NCBI RefSeq assembly: GCF_015291645.1
Contig: NZ_CP030055.1
Span: forward strand, 2,914,001-2,978,000
Reading direction: 5' to 3'
DNA length: 64,000 nt
Origin: Bradyrhizobium sp. CCBAU 53340
GTDB lineage: Bacteria; Pseudomonadota; Alphaproteobacteria; Rhizobiales; Xanthobacteraceae
In this document: positions 9,209-18,488 of the stretch, piece by piece
Layout: each line of letters begins with the position of its first letter
How positions within the stretch are numbered: the stretch's first letter is position 1
Notes under the pieces: model-generated
Told to the model about the DNA's origin: nothing
Database searches by the model: none
Seen by the model: the letters and a program-made list of their open reading frames with translations, nothing else
Position numbers and translations under genes: made by a program

Positions 9209-9754
9209 CTAGATGGAGGAGCGGGCCTTGTCGAGCAGAGAGGGCTGCTGCAGCACCTCGTGCTTTTCGCCGACGCGGCGCTCGGGGCCCATATAGGCGG
9301 AGTTGGTGTTGCGGCGCCGGTCGGGGCCGAAATAGGTCTTGGTCTTGATGAAGGGGCGGGGGCTGGCGACCACGTTGAGGATGCGCTGATAGAGGCCCTT
9401 GGCCGAAATCGGCTTGGCGAGGAATTCGGTGACGCCGGCATCGCGCGCGACGGTGACGCGGCGCTTCTCGGAATGGCCGGTCAGCATGATGATCGGCGCG
9501 TAGGGGTTGCCCTTGGATTCCGGCTGCCGGATCATCTGCGCAAGTTCGAGGCCATCGAAGATCGGCATCGCCCAGTCGGTGATGACGATGTCGGGCACGT
9601 AATGGCTGTACATTTCAAGCGCAGTCGCGCCGTCCTCGGCCTCATAGACCTCGCGCGCGCCGAATGAATGCAGCAGCGTCCGCAGGATGCGGCGCATGTG
9701 CGGATTGTCGTCGCAGACAAGGAAGCGCAGCTTGTTGAAGTCGATGCGGAACAT
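9209..9754 (-). CDS. CheY-like response regulator with GPDRR tail
   Basis: A 181-residue receiver-domain protein. The acidic pair is D15-D16 in FLVCDDN, the phosphoacceptor is D60 in DIVITDWAMP, T92 lies in IIMLTGH and K114 in FLAKPIS. After the receiver domain comes an approximately 50-residue tail with FGPDRRRN and YMGPERR, a motif seen on many alphaproteobacterial stand-alone regulators. There is no DNA-binding domain, so the output is probably protein contact. The frame extends 46 codons upstream, but MFRIDFNKLRFLVCDD is the natural start. Operon with the downstream Hpt gene. Confidence 0.9.
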   Translation of the reverse strand: MFRIDFNKLRFLVCDDNPHMRRILRTLLHSFGAREVYEAEDGATALEMYSHYVPDIVITDWAMPIFDGLELAQMIRQPESKGNPYAPIIMLTGHSEKRRVTVARDAGVTEFLAKPISAKGLYQRILNVVASPRPFIKTKTYFGPDRRRNTNSAYMGPERRVGEKHEVLQQPSLLDKARSSI

Positions 9755-9924
9755 GACGCCCGGGCCAAAGCGGACAACCTTCGTTAACCATATCGCGCCG
9801 GGAGTTAATGAAGGGTTGCCGCCGCATTTGGCGGCATGTCGTCGGTCAAGGACGCGAATATCGTAATTCTGCCATTTTTTATCGTAAAACAATAAAAATA
9901 TTCAAATCAGCGAGGGCTAGTCCG

Positions 9925-10488
9925 ATGAGCATCATCGCGTTTCCTTATCCGGTCCCGACCGAGCGGCGGTTGCGACGCATCGGACGCACCGTGGCCGTCG
10001 GTGCACTCGTCTGCATCGTGGGGGCGATGCTTGCGGTGCCGCTGCTCTGGTCGAGCGACGACATGCTTCGGCACTGGATCGCGACCCAGTCTCCGTTGGG
10101 CGCGCGGCCGTTCACGCTCAATCCCGGCACGCGTTTCGCCGGCGCACTGATCAGCCTGGTCGGGCTTGCGCCCGTCATCTATGCGCTGATGCAGCTCTCG
10201 ATGCTGTTCTCGTGTTTCGCGCGTGGCGAGGTCTTCGTGACCAGCAATTCCTGGCGTATCCGCCGTATCGGCCTCGCGTTGATCGTCAACGCGTTGATCT
10301 CGCCGCTGGTGCAGATGCTCACCACGATCAACCTGACGCGGGCCAATCAGCCCGGCCAGATCGTCGTCATGTTCGGCATCGAGCAGTCGCATGTGCTCTC
10401 GGTGCTGAGCGGCCTTGCGCTCGTCGCGTTCGCGACCGTGATGGCCGATGCCGTTCGTGTGTGGCTCGAGAACAGCGAGATCATCTGA
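9925..10488 (+). CDS. DUF2975 membrane protein
   Basis: A 187-residue inner-membrane protein with four predicted membrane segments (roughly residues 21-45, 75-100, 112-135 and 155-178). The pattern YALMQLSMLFSCFARGEVFV followed by RRIGLAL is typical of DUF2975. The gene is followed 2 bases later by a small XRE-type regulator, the standard genetic partner of DUF2975 genes. The pair may form a membrane-regulator switch, but function is unproven. A longer upstream frame exists, but ATG 9925 begins the conserved protein. Confidence 0.85.
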   Translation: MSIIAFPYPVPTERRLRRIGRTVAVGALVCIVGAMLAVPLLWSSDDMLRHWIATQSPLGARPFTLNPGTRFAGALISLVGLAPVIYALMQLSMLFSCFARGEVFVTSNSWRIRRIGLALIVNALISPLVQMLTTINLTRANQPGQIVVMFGIEQSHVLSVLSGLALVAFATVMADAVRVWLENSEII

Positions 10489-10490
10489 CC

Positions 10491-10745
10491 ATGCCGATCG
10501 TCGTCAATCTCGACGTCATGCTCGCTAGGCGCAAGATCAGGTCGCGTGAGCTTGCCGCACGCATCGAGCTCACCGAGGCGAACGTCTCTCTGCTGAAGTC
10601 GGGCAAGGTGAGGGGCATCCGTTTCGACACGCTCGAGCGGATCTGCGCCGTGCTCGACTGCCAGCCGGGCGATATTCTCGAATATGTCCCCGACAGCGCC
10701 GACGACACGCTGGCGCCTGGCGCGGCCGGCCATAGATCGGCCTAG
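10491..10745 (+). CDS. XRE/Cro-type HTH regulator (DUF2975 partner)
   Basis: An 84-residue DNA-binding protein consisting almost wholly of a Cro/C1-type helix-turn-helix. The core is RSRELAARIELTEANVSLLKSG with FDTLERICAVLDCQPGDIL, the YozG-like variant of the fold. The start is 2 bases after the DUF2975 stop, so the two are translated together. It most likely controls its own operon; no operator could be picked out upstream of 9925 by eye. The last 20 residues are a disordered tail. Confidence 0.88.
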   Translation: MPIVVNLDVMLARRKIRSRELAARIELTEANVSLLKSGKVRGIRFDTLERICAVLDCQPGDILEYVPDSADDTLAPGAAGHRSA

Positions 10746-10780
10746 GCGCATCCTCTCATTCCAGACTGGAGATGCCTGCG

Positions 10781-11365
10781 ATGAACGGCCTCGTGCGCGT
10801 TCTTGCGAGTGCGGCTGCGCTCGTGCTCGCCGGATGCAGCTCGGTGCCGCTGACGTCGATTCCGTCGCTCGCCCGCATCGATGCCAAGACGACGGATCTG
10901 TCGATGCTGCGCGTCGGCGTGCAGTTGCCCGATGCGCTGCGGCCGCGATCGGGCGGCGTCAAGCTCGACGTCGTCACCAAGGTGACGGGCGAGGCCGAGA
11001 CCAAGACGAGTTTTGCGATGATGGAGATCAGCGAAGCGCGGGATCGCGTTGGCTTGCCCGTACCTCCGCAGGGCTCTTCAACCTATGCCTATCGCTTGTC
11101 ATCGGGCGATGCCGCGCGCTTCGAAGCGCTACGTGCGTCGATGATCGAGCAGGGCAAGCAAGGCAAGCGCGGGTCAATGGGGCTGGGCGTCGCGGCCAGG
11201 GAATTCTGCCGAGCAAATGCGGCGCCGCAACCCTCGCTGCCCGTGACGATCTATCTGATGACGTCGGAGACGAAGAGCTTCATTCCCGTCGTCCAGGATT
11301 TCGACCTGCTCGAGGATCCAGCAATCGCGGGAGGGCTGGGGTCGATTCAACCTTGCGATCAGTGA
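10781..11365 (+). CDS. lipoprotein of unknown function
   Basis: The protein starts MNGLVRVLASAAALVLAGCS, with the lipobox VLAGC placing the lipidated cysteine at residue 19. A GGAG at 10768 sits nine bases before this ATG, while the ATG at 10772 would have no spacing, so 10781 is preferred, giving 194 residues. The mature part has no recognised domain. SIPSLARIDAKTTDLSMLRV and the C-terminal SLPVTIYLMTSETKSFIPVV may form a beta-rich fold. It is possibly the third gene of the DUF2975-XRE transcript (36-base gap). Confidence 0.75.
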   Translation: MNGLVRVLASAAALVLAGCSSVPLTSIPSLARIDAKTTDLSMLRVGVQLPDALRPRSGGVKLDVVTKVTGEAETKTSFAMMEISEARDRVGLPVPPQGSSTYAYRLSSGDAARFEALRASMIEQGKQGKRGSMGLGVAAREFCRANAAPQPSLPVTIYLMTSETKSFIPVVQDFDLLEDPAIAGGLGSIQPCDQ

Positions 11366-11378
11366 TTGGCGCTGAAGT

Positions 11379-12158
11379 TCAGTACCCGAACTGCTCGCGC
11401 AGGATGCGCTCTTCCAGGCTGTGGCCTGGATCGAACAGCATCCGCATCGAGATGGTCTTGTCCGAGAGCACCTCGACGCGGCGGACGTCGCGTACCTCGT
11501 CATGGTCGGCGACCGCGGCGACGGGGCGCTTGTCGCCTTCCAGCACCTCGATCACGACATAAGCCGTGTTGGGCAGCAGCGCGCCGCGCCAGCGGCGCGG
11601 ACGAAAGGCGCTGATCGGCGTCAGCGCCAGCAGCGCGGCGTTGATCGGCAGGATCGGTCCCTGCGCCGACAGATTGTAGGCGGTGGAGCCGGCCGGCGTT
11701 GCTACCATGATGCCGTCGGCGATCAGTTCCGGCATGCGCTCGCGCTCGTCGATCAGGATCCTCAGGCGTGCGGCCTGGTAGGTCTGCCGGAACAGAGCAA
11801 CCTCGTTGATGGCGTGGTGCAGATGCACGCGGTCGTTGACGTCGGTCGCGCGCATCAGCAGCGGATTGATCTCGGACTCATGCGCGGCTGCGAGCCGTGC
11901 GCGCAGATCGTGCGTCGAGTACTCGTTCATCAGGAAGCCGACCGTGCCGCGGTGCATGCCGTAGATCGGCTTTCCCGTGTGCATGTTCTGGTGCAGCGTC
12001 TGGAGCATCAGGCCGTCGCCGCCGAGTGCGACCACGACGTCGGCCTGGTTCGGCTCGCAATTGCCATAGTCCCTGGTGAGCTGGCCGAAGGCGGCCTGCG
12101 CCTCGCTGCTCGGGCTGGCGACGAAGGCAATTCGGTCGTATCGCGATGGCTTGGTCAT
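11379..12158 (-). CDS. nadK: NAD kinase
   Basis: NadK phosphorylates NAD to NADP in the cytoplasm. The 259-residue protein has the GGDG motif at residues 46-49 ([16 protein letters not shown]), the NE/D motif ([11 protein letters not shown]) and the glycine-rich substrate loop [19 protein letters not shown] followed by GPILP. The start [10 protein letters not shown] at 12158 gives the normal family length; an upstream extension in frame is not conserved-looking. It is convergent with the lipoprotein gene. Confidence 0.95.
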   Translation of the reverse strand: MTKPSRYDRIAFVASPSSEAQAAFGQLTRDYGNCEPNQADVVVALGGDGLMLQTLHQNMHTGKPIYGMHRGTVGFLMNEYSTHDLRARLAAAHESEINPLLMRATDVNDRVHLHHAINEVALFRQTYQAARLRILIDERERMPELIADGIMVATPAGSTAYNLSAQGPILPINAALLALTPISAFRPRRWRGALLPNTAYVVIEVLEGDKRPVAAVADHDEVRDVRRVEVLSDKTISMRMLFDPGHSLEERILREQFGY

Positions 12159-12411
12159 GGCTTCCGGACAGGCCGCTGGCTCGAGAAAGTTCCGCCGCGC
12201 TCGTCTATACGAGGTGGGCCCGCATTGTCGAGGACGACCACCGTTCAAGGCAAACGGGCGACGGTCCATCCCGATTCAGGGACGAAACCGGGGCGATTTG
12301 AGCTCGGAAGGCCTCTGCAGCCGCCGCGACCCCATGATCCCCCAAACTGTCGCAATTCCTCGCTAGCTATCGTTGCGCACCGGCTCACCGAGCCGGGCAG
12401 GGAGGACGATC

Positions 12412-13971
12412 ATGGTTTTGGGTTCGCAGCTGCTTCGCCGCGCGATGCTGGTGCTGACTATGTCGGCTTTCGGGCCCGCGGGATTGGCGCGCGCGGACGA
12501 TCCGCCGCAGCTGCGAAACGAGGCGACGGCGCCCGCGGGGCAGAAGGGTGGCCGTGGTGGCAACGCAGCGCCGGCCGCGCCATCGGCCGCCGACCAGCAC
12601 CGCTTGCCCGGCGACTCGACCACGAAGCAGACCCTCGATCTGCCGGGCCGAACGCTCAACTTCGCCGCGACCGCCGGCTCGATCCGTGTGTTCGACGGCA
12701 AGGGTGAGCCGCTCGCCGACATCGCCACCACCTCCTACGAGCTCGACGGCACCGATCGTGCCACGCGCCCGGTGACCTTCCTGTTTAACGGCGGGCCCGG
12801 CGCCTCCTCGGCGTGGCTCCAGTTCGGCGCGGTCGGACCCTGGCGGCTGCCGCTCGATGGCGAGAGGCTGTCGCCATCGGCCTCGCCGGAGGTGAAACCC
12901 AATGCGGAGACATGGCTCGATTTCACAGACCTCGTCTTCATCGATCCCGTCGGTACCGGCTATAGCCGTGTCATCGCGAGCGGCGAGGATGCGCGAAAGC
13001 GATTCTACTCGGTCGAGGGCGATGTCAATTCGATCGCGCTCGTGATCCGGCGCTGGCTCGAGAGGCACGACCGTCTGACTTCGCCGAAATACGTCGCGGG
13101 TGAAAGCTATGGCGGCATTCGTGGGCCGAAGGTCGTGCGGCAGTTGCAGCTTCAGCACGGCGTGGGCGTCAGGGGATTGATCCTGGTGTCGCCGCTGCTG
13201 GATTTTCGCGAGTTCACGGGCACCAGCCTCCTGCAATATGTCGCGACCCTGCCGAGCTATGTCGCGGTCGCGCGTGAAGCCAGGGGGCCGGTGAAGCGCG
13301 CCGATCTCGCCGACGTCGAGGCTTACGCGCGCGGCGAGTTCCTGACCGATCTCGTCAAGGGCGAGGCCGACAAGGAGGCTACCAATCGCCTTGCCGACAA
13401 GGTCGCCCAGCTCACCGGCATCGACCAGGCAGTGAGCCGCAGGCTCGCCGGCCGCTTCGACGTCGGCGAATTCCGCCGCGAGCTCGATCGCAAGAACGGC
13501 ATGGTGACCGGACGCTACGACGCGTCCGTGCGCGGCTTCGATCCCTATCCGGATTCGAGCAGCTCGCGTTTCGGCGACCCTTCCGGCGATGCGCTTCAGG
13601 CGCCGCTGACGAGTGCTGCGGTCGACGTTCTCACCCGCAAGCTCAACTGGCGACCGGACGGCTCCTATGAAGTCCTCAACGGCGCCGTCGAGCACAACTG
13701 GGATTTTGGCGGCGGCATAAGCCCGCCGCAGTCGTTGTCGGAGCTGCGCCAGATTCTCGCGACCGATGCGAAGCTCAACGTGCTGGTCGCTCACGGCCTG
13801 TTCGATCTCGCCACGCCCTATTTTGGGACGAAGCGGGCGCTCGATCAACTGCCGGCCTTCGCGACATCGCGGGTGAAGTTCGTCGTCTACCCCGGCGGCC
13901 ATATGTTCTATTCGCGCGACGGTTCGCGGCAGGCGTTTCGCAGCGAGGTCGAGGCGCTGATCAGGGAGTAG
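12412..13971 (+). CDS. S10 family serine carboxypeptidase-like secreted peptidase
   Basis: A 519-residue exported protein with an alpha/beta hydrolase fold of peptidase family S10. A signal peptide covers about residues 1-27. NGGPGASSAW (126-135) is the family-typical oxyanion region. The nucleophile is S232 in AGESYGG. The acid is the Asp of LVAHGLFDLATPY and the base the His of VVYPGGHMFY. GGGAGGAC ahead of ATG 12412 supports the start. A low-complexity Gly/Ala/Pro stretch (residues 35-60) follows the signal. The last 11 bases overlap the end of the convergent hydrolase gene. Confidence 0.9.
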   Translation: MVLGSQLLRRAMLVLTMSAFGPAGLARADDPPQLRNEATAPAGQKGGRGGNAAPAAPSAADQHRLPGDSTTKQTLDLPGRTLNFAATAGSIRVFDGKGEPLADIATTSYELDGTDRATRPVTFLFNGGPGASSAWLQFGAVGPWRLPLDGERLSPSASPEVKPNAETWLDFTDLVFIDPVGTGYSRVIASGEDARKRFYSVEGDVNSIALVIRRWLERHDRLTSPKYVAGESYGGIRGPKVVRQLQLQHGVGVRGLILVSPLLDFREFTGTSLLQYVATLPSYVAVAREARGPVKRADLADVEAYARGEFLTDLVKGEADKEATNRLADKVAQLTGIDQAVSRRLAGRFDVGEFRRELDRKNGMVTGRYDASVRGFDPYPDSSSSRFGDPSGDALQAPLTSAAVDVLTRKLNWRPDGSYEVLNGAVEHNWDFGGGISPPQSLSELRQILATDAKLNVLVAHGLFDLATPYFGTKRALDQLPAFATSRVKFVVYPGGHMFYSRDGSRQAFRSEVEALIRE

Positions 13972-15346
13972 GGCGCCTCTTGCGCGGTGCATAGCGCCGC
14001 GCGATCTCGCGCGCCACGACGGCTGCCGGCTTCACATTGGCGCCGGCGATCCAGATGTCGCTGACCTTGCCGCGCGCGTTGCGGATGCGGCGCACCGGCT
14101 CGCCGTGGCTGGAATAACCGGCGGCCCAGGCGAGCTTGCCGGCGTCGCGACCGGTCACCTCGATCTCGGCGGCATCCATGAACGGATTGTTGAACTGCGG
14201 ATTGGCGATCAGCACGCGGTTGCCGGCAGGCACGAAGTCCGTCGCGCCCCAGATCGTCCACCAGCGTCCGGTCCAGTCGCGCAGCCGTCGGTCGGGTGCA
14301 CCGCGCGTCTTGAAGACGCGCAGGATCTGCATTGCGCCATCCATCCAGAACGGCGCCGCGCCGTCGATGGAATTGCTGAGGATGCTGATTGCGAGCTCGC
14401 AGGCAGGAATGGAGCAGGTCCGGGAGATATAGCCCTGGAAGCCGCCGCCATGGCCGAACCAGTCCCAGCCGTCGGTCTTGCCGGCGTTGACGCCGAGGCC
14501 GTAATAGGCCTCGAAGCTCTGCGGGACGCGCCAATGATGCCGCGTCATCTCGCGGCGGCTCGCGACCGACAGCACGCTCTTCCTGGCATTGGGCGCGAGC
14601 TGGGCGAAGAAGCGCGCGGTATCCGCGGCGGTGGCGACGAAGCCGGCTGCCGATGCCATCGCGTGGGCCGGATTGTCGCCGGGGATGACGCAGCGCTCGC
14701 CCAGGGGCAGACTTCGCGTATGGCCGCGCGCAAACGGCGCGCCCTTGGGAAACGGCGCATTCGGCTCGGTCTCGCGCAGCCCTGCAGGCTCGATGATCTC
14801 GCGCTTGATCCAGGCGGCGTAGGATTGCTTCGTGACCGCCTCGATGACGAGGCCCATCAGGGCAAAGCCGTGGTTGGAGTATTTGAAGCGCGTGCCTGCT
14901 TCGATCGCGGTCGGCAGCTTCAATTCCGCAAGGAGCTCTTTCGCGTTGAGATAGGGACGGCCGTCGATGAACTGGCCGGAATCGGCGCCGTCGCGTGTCA
15001 GCCCGGCGCTGTGCGAGAGCACCTGCGCGATCGTGGTCTCGGCGATGTGCGGATGCAGACCGTTGACATATTCGCCGATGGAATCATCAAGCCTGAGCTT
15101 GCGCTGCTCGCGCAGCTTCATGATGCCGGCCGACGTAAAACTCTTCGAGTGCGAGGCGATGCGGAAGCGGTGGCGCGGGGTGAGCTTCTCGCCGGTGTCG
15201 AGATTGGCAAGACCGAACGCATGCTCGGCAACGACCTCGCCGCGATGGACGAATGCGACCATGACGCCGGGCTGTTGGAAGGCTGTCTGCTGGAATTCAA
15301 TCCAGGAGCCGATGTAGTCGATCGCGGATCTCAGCCACGTGTCCAT
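13961..15346 (-). CDS. serine hydrolase of the beta-lactamase/D-aminopeptidase fold
   Basis: A 461-residue protein of the class C beta-lactamase-like superfamily. The catalytic S-x-x-K is S65-H-S-K68 in FRIASHSKSF, and the Tyr-x-Asn motif is Y156-S-N158 in FKYSNHG. The third motif is HGGG within WFGHGGGFQG. No signal peptide is seen, so a cytoplasmic peptidase or esterase role is more likely than antibiotic resistance. A C-terminal domain of about 100 residues follows the catalytic part. The gene overlaps the S10 peptidase tail-to-tail by 11 bases. Confidence 0.88.
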   Translation of the reverse strand: MDTWLRSAIDYIGSWIEFQQTAFQQPGVMVAFVHRGEVVAEHAFGLANLDTGEKLTPRHRFRIASHSKSFTSAGIMKLREQRKLRLDDSIGEYVNGLHPHIAETTIAQVLSHSAGLTRDGADSGQFIDGRPYLNAKELLAELKLPTAIEAGTRFKYSNHGFALMGLVIEAVTKQSYAAWIKREIIEPAGLRETEPNAPFPKGAPFARGHTRSLPLGERCVIPGDNPAHAMASAAGFVATAADTARFFAQLAPNARKSVLSVASRREMTRHHWRVPQSFEAYYGLGVNAGKTDGWDWFGHGGGFQGYISRTCSIPACELAISILSNSIDGAAPFWMDGAMQILRVFKTRGAPDRRLRDWTGRWWTIWGATDFVPAGNRVLIANPQFNNPFMDAAEIEVTGRDAGKLAWAAGYSSHGEPVRRIRNARGKVSDIWIAGANVKPAAVVAREIARRYAPRKRRPTP

Positions 15347-15398
15347 TGCGCCACCGGTTTGCGAGGGGAAGGGTGCGCGAAGGCTAGCCGAGAAAGCA

Positions 15399-15431
15399 GA
15401 ACGGGCACAACCCGGAAGGTTGTGCCCGTTC
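15399..15431 (-). terminator. intrinsic terminator of the TPR protein gene
   Basis: A perfect 14-bp stem (15399-15412 with 15418-15431) around a 5-base loop lies 25 bases beyond the stop of the minus-strand TPR gene. In the minus direction it is followed by TGCTTTCT. This is a good factor-independent terminator and separates that gene from the hydrolase downstream. Confidence 0.85.
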
Positions 15432-15455
15432 GCTTGAAGCGAAGATGCGGTGTCT

Positions 15456-15995
15456 TCAGTAGACGAGCGTCGCGCCGGTCGGCTTGTCGAGCGCAGCGGC
15501 CAGCGAGCGATATTCGGAGCTGTCGGTGCCAGCGAGCGAGGCGATCTTGTTCAGATGATACTGAGCCTGTTCGCGGTTGCCCTGCTCGAGCTGCCAGAGG
15601 CCATAATACTGCCAGGTGCGGACGTGGTTCGGATCGTCCTTCAGCGCGATCTCGTAATAGACCTTCGAGGACTGATAGTCGCCGAGCTTGCGATAGGAGT
15701 ACCCGATCAGGTTGGCAACGTCGGCGACGTCGTCGCGCTTGAGCTGCTTCAGCTGGCCGATTGCGTCCGTGTAGTCGTGCTTGTCGTAGATCGTGGTGTA
15801 GGCTGTGCGATAGGCGGCGAGGAATTTGGGATCGCTGACGGAAGAGCTTTTCTTCTTCCCTTTCTTGGTCGAGGTATCCGACTTCGGCGGCGAGGGCTCG
15901 TCGCTACCGGCGGCATAGGCGCTTGTCAGCACCGGTCCGGCTGCCAGTGCCAGCGAGACAAGTCCCGGTACCAGAAGCATGGAAAGTTTGCGCAT
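15456..15995 (-). CDS. exported tetratricopeptide repeat protein
   Basis: A 179-residue protein with a signal peptide (MRKLSMLLVPGLVSLALAAG, cleavage near AYA-A at 28-29). A lysine/serine-rich linker follows, then two to three TPR-like helix pairs (LKQLKRDDVADVANLIGYSY, KLGDYQSSKVYYEIALKDDP, HVRTWQYYGLWQLEQGNREQ). It should be a periplasmic protein-interaction module. No partner is evident from the neighbours. Transcribed alone, with its own terminator. Confidence 0.85.
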   Translation of the reverse strand: MRKLSMLLVPGLVSLALAAGPVLTSAYAAGSDEPSPPKSDTSTKKGKKKSSSVSDPKFLAAYRTAYTTIYDKHDYTDAIGQLKQLKRDDVADVANLIGYSYRKLGDYQSSKVYYEIALKDDPNHVRTWQYYGLWQLEQGNREQAQYHLNKIASLAGTDSSEYRSLAAALDKPTGATLVY

Positions 15996-16249
15996 CTAAG
16001 TTCTCCCGTATGGAACGTGGCGATCCTACACGATTGCCCAAAGACCGGAACACCCGGCTGGCGAAAACATTCCCGGCCCTCGGTGGTCGCCCGGTCGTCC
16101 CGCGGCAAGATGACAAACTTGTCATCCAGATGAACGGAAGCTTGCCGGGCGCTTCAGAACCGGTTCAGCGCGCGCCCTCTAGGCTCTCACCATGATCGAA
16201 GGGTCGGCGAGAGGGCGCCGCCTCAAGATCCTTCCAAGAGGAGACCACC

Positions 16250-16642
16250 ATGTTGAAGACCATTTCCGCAGCCTTGCTCGCAGCTTCCGTCATCGCAGCG
16301 CCGGCCTTCGCCGCTGAAGCCGGCAAGACCACCACGACCGCTCCGGTGATCAAGGCCGACCAGACCCAGAGCAAGGTCTCGACCACCGCCGCCAAGCCCG
16401 ACGCCGGCCTCAAGGCCGACGCCAAGACGGGCGCCAAGGCCGACGCCAAGACCGCCGATGTCAAATCGGGTGCCAAGGTCGATACCAAGACGAAGGCGAT
16501 GAACGCCAATGCCGCGATCACGCCCGACGAACACAAGACCGTACGGATGCATCGCCATCACCACAAGCATCTGTCGGCCAAGAAGTCGCTCAAGGCCCAG
16601 CCGGACCTCAACAAGCCGGCGACGACCGAGAAGCGCAGCTAA
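16250..16642 (+). CDS. small exported Lys/Ala-rich protein with histidine cluster
   Basis: A 130-residue protein with a signal peptide ending near AFA-A (residue 21). The mature part is strongly biased: repeated K-A-D-A-K-T-like units (residues 50-85) followed by MHRHHHKHLSAKK, a histidine cluster that could bind metal. AAGAGGAGACCACC precedes the ATG. The compositional bias suggests a disordered periplasmic protein. A hairpin follows the gene at 16657-16683 (8-bp GC stem, no T-run). No family recognised. Confidence 0.7.
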   Translation: MLKTISAALLAASVIAAPAFAAEAGKTTTTAPVIKADQTQSKVSTTAAKPDAGLKADAKTGAKADAKTADVKSGAKVDTKTKAMNANAAITPDEHKTVRMHRHHHKHLSAKKSLKAQPDLNKPATTEKRS

Positions 16643-16837
16643 CGACTGATCCCGCAGGGGCGGCATCCATTGCCCGCCGCCCCGTGCGGAGTTCAGGCCC
16701 GGCCCGTTTCGTCATGCCTTGCGCGAAAGCGCAAGGTGCTGGCGGCGGGCCGGTGCGCCGTTTGCGGAAGCGAATTCCCTTTATGCGGTCTTGAAGCTAG
16801 AACACTCCGAACCTGACTGGGCAGAGAATCTGATTCC

Positions 16838-17260
16838 TTGAGTCGATTGGCGAAACGCGCGGCGATCCTGGTGCTGCCTCTGGCACTCGCGGCCTGTTTC
16901 GGCAGCGACGGTGATCGCCCATCCCTGATGGAAGGAGGGCAGGCCGGAGGGCCTCAGCCGTTTCCCGACAATTTTCGCGGCGACGCACTCGCTCTGATTC
17001 ACGCCTATCTCAACAATCCGGTCGGAGTGCGCGACGCCAGCATGGCGGATCCTGTGCTGCGTGAGATCGGCGGACGGCAATTCTACATCAGCTGCCTGCA
17101 CTTCACGCCGCGCGAAAGCGACGGCAGCTACAAGGCCATGCGCGAGCGCGCCGTCGTCTACGTCAATGGCCGCGCCGACCGTGTCGTCGATCGCGCCAGC
17201 GAGCTCTGCGCCGGCGCGGTTTACACACCCTTTCCGGAACTGGAAAAGATGGCGCGGTAG
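16838..17260 (+). CDS. small lipoprotein, unknown function
   Basis: From a TTG start at 16838 the protein is 140 residues, beginning MSRLAKRAAILVLPLALAAC with a good lipobox (ALAAC, lipidated Cys20). The mature part has a conserved-looking core (FRGDALALIHAYLNNPVGVR, then GGRQFYISCLHFTPRESDGS) with two further cysteines. A ribosome binding site is not obvious, so the start rests on the signal sequence. No domain recognised. Confidence 0.7.
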   Translation: MSRLAKRAAILVLPLALAACFGSDGDRPSLMEGGQAGGPQPFPDNFRGDALALIHAYLNNPVGVRDASMADPVLREIGGRQFYISCLHFTPRESDGSYKAMRERAVVYVNGRADRVVDRASELCAGAVYTPFPELEKMAR

Positions 17261-17543
17261 CGCAAAGTCCGCCTTCATCGCGGACTGCTAGAGTAAGCGC
17301 TGCCGGAGCCGCTGAATCACATTTTGGCGAGCTTTGAACGAGACGGTTTTGCCTTGCGACAAATTGTTACGGCTGGACATGCGCGAACGGGATCTGTCGG
17401 CGCAAACGGACGTGACGGAACAAAATCGCGATGTTGCCGCCCCGTCACAGTAACGAACGATCAACGTTCCGGCATCGCCGCGAAGCAACCAAATTCACGC
17501 CACGTTGTTTCCCGAGGGTCGATTTGAAAGAACGGGGATGACC

Positions 17544-18251
17544 ATGAAGACGATCTTGCTCGGTGCAGCGGCTCTGCTGGCGCTGGCCGCACCGGCGGCC
17601 GCGGCCGACATTCAGCCGCGCACCTACACCAAGGCTCCGGCCTACACGCCTCCCCAAGTGATCTACAACTGGACCGGCTTCTACATCGGCGGCCACGTCG
17701 GCGGCGCCTTCGCCGGAGACAGCACCTTCCAGTCGAGCGACGCCCGCTTCCTGGGCGGCGTGCAGGGCGGATTTGACTACCAGTTCGCACCCAATTGGGT
17801 GCTGGGTATCGAAGCCCAGTACTCCTGGCTGCCGACCAACAACAACGGCGTCACGTTCCCGCTGGGGACACAGGTGACGTCCAACACGGATCAGCTCGGC
17901 TCGGTGACCGGCCGCATCGGCTACACTTGGGGCCCAACGCTACTCTACGCCAAGGGCGGTTACGCCTGGCGTAACGGCGGGCTTGGCGTCAACGTCGCTG
18001 GCGTGCCGCAGGCCTTCACCGCCACCGGCAACAGCAAGGACGGCTATACCGTCGGCGCCGGCCTCGAATACATGTTCGCCCCGAACTGGTCGGCCAAGGC
18101 CGAGTACCAGTATTATAATTTCGGCAGCACCACCTTCACCTCCGGCCCGGCCGACATTGTCGGCGTTCGCGGCCGGGACGAGGAGCATACCGTCAAGGTC
18201 GGCGTGAACTATCGCTTCGGCTGGGGCGGTCCGGCGGCCTCGCGCTACTAA
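17544..18251 (+). CDS. outer-membrane beta-barrel protein (Omp25/porin-like family)
   Basis: A 235-residue outer-membrane protein of the rhizobial Omp25/Omp31-like beta-barrel family. The signal peptide MKTILLGAAALLALAAPAAA is cleaved before ADIQPR. The segment NWTGFYIGGHVGGAFAG is diagnostic. Alternating strands follow, including GGVQGGFDYQFAPNWVLGIE and GYTVGAGLEYMFAPNWSAKA, and the C terminus reads VGVNYRF before a short tail. The ATG at 17544 is favoured over 17538 by spacing from GGGG. The gene is long-leadered, with 283 bases of non-coding DNA before it, and ends in a clear terminator. Confidence 0.9.
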   Translation: MKTILLGAAALLALAAPAAAADIQPRTYTKAPAYTPPQVIYNWTGFYIGGHVGGAFAGDSTFQSSDARFLGGVQGGFDYQFAPNWVLGIEAQYSWLPTNNNGVTFPLGTQVTSNTDQLGSVTGRIGYTWGPTLLYAKGGYAWRNGGLGVNVAGVPQAFTATGNSKDGYTVGAGLEYMFAPNWSAKAEYQYYNFGSTTFTSGPADIVGVRGRDEEHTVKVGVNYRFGWGGPAASRY

Positions 18252-18277
18252 CCGCTGAGAAACGACCACGATCTGAC

Positions 18278-18302
18278 AAAGGCCGGCTTCGTGCCGGCCT
18301 TT
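18278..18302 (+). terminator. intrinsic terminator of the outer-membrane protein gene
   Basis: A 10-bp GC-rich stem (18278-18287 with 18293-18302) with a 5-base TTCGT loop begins 27 bases after the stop. The arms carry A and T runs at their outer ends and CGTTTG follows. Confidence 0.85.
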
Positions 18303-18488
18303 CGTTTGCCGGTCCCTGTTTATATTGCGTGAGCCATCTGGCGCGTCATTTGCAAGCAAGCAGTCTGGCGCGCGCCTTCTCACGCGTGTCACGGGGCGCA
18401 GGTAAAGCAAAAATAATTTTTGCGACTTACGGAACTCGCGCTTCTGAAAGCGTTATTATTCAATTCCCGGGCTGGTGGGACAACGAAC

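Noticed and set aside
12385..13992. 535-residue open frame antisense to the S10-type peptidase gene
   Set aside because: It is arginine/alanine-rich with no motif, while the plus strand carries a full catalytic triad and a good ribosome binding site. GC-rich third positions keep the antisense frame open.
14105..15742. 545-residue plus-strand frame opposite the beta-lactamase-fold gene
   Set aside because: It crosses a strong terminator hairpin and two minus-strand genes and has no recognisable features.
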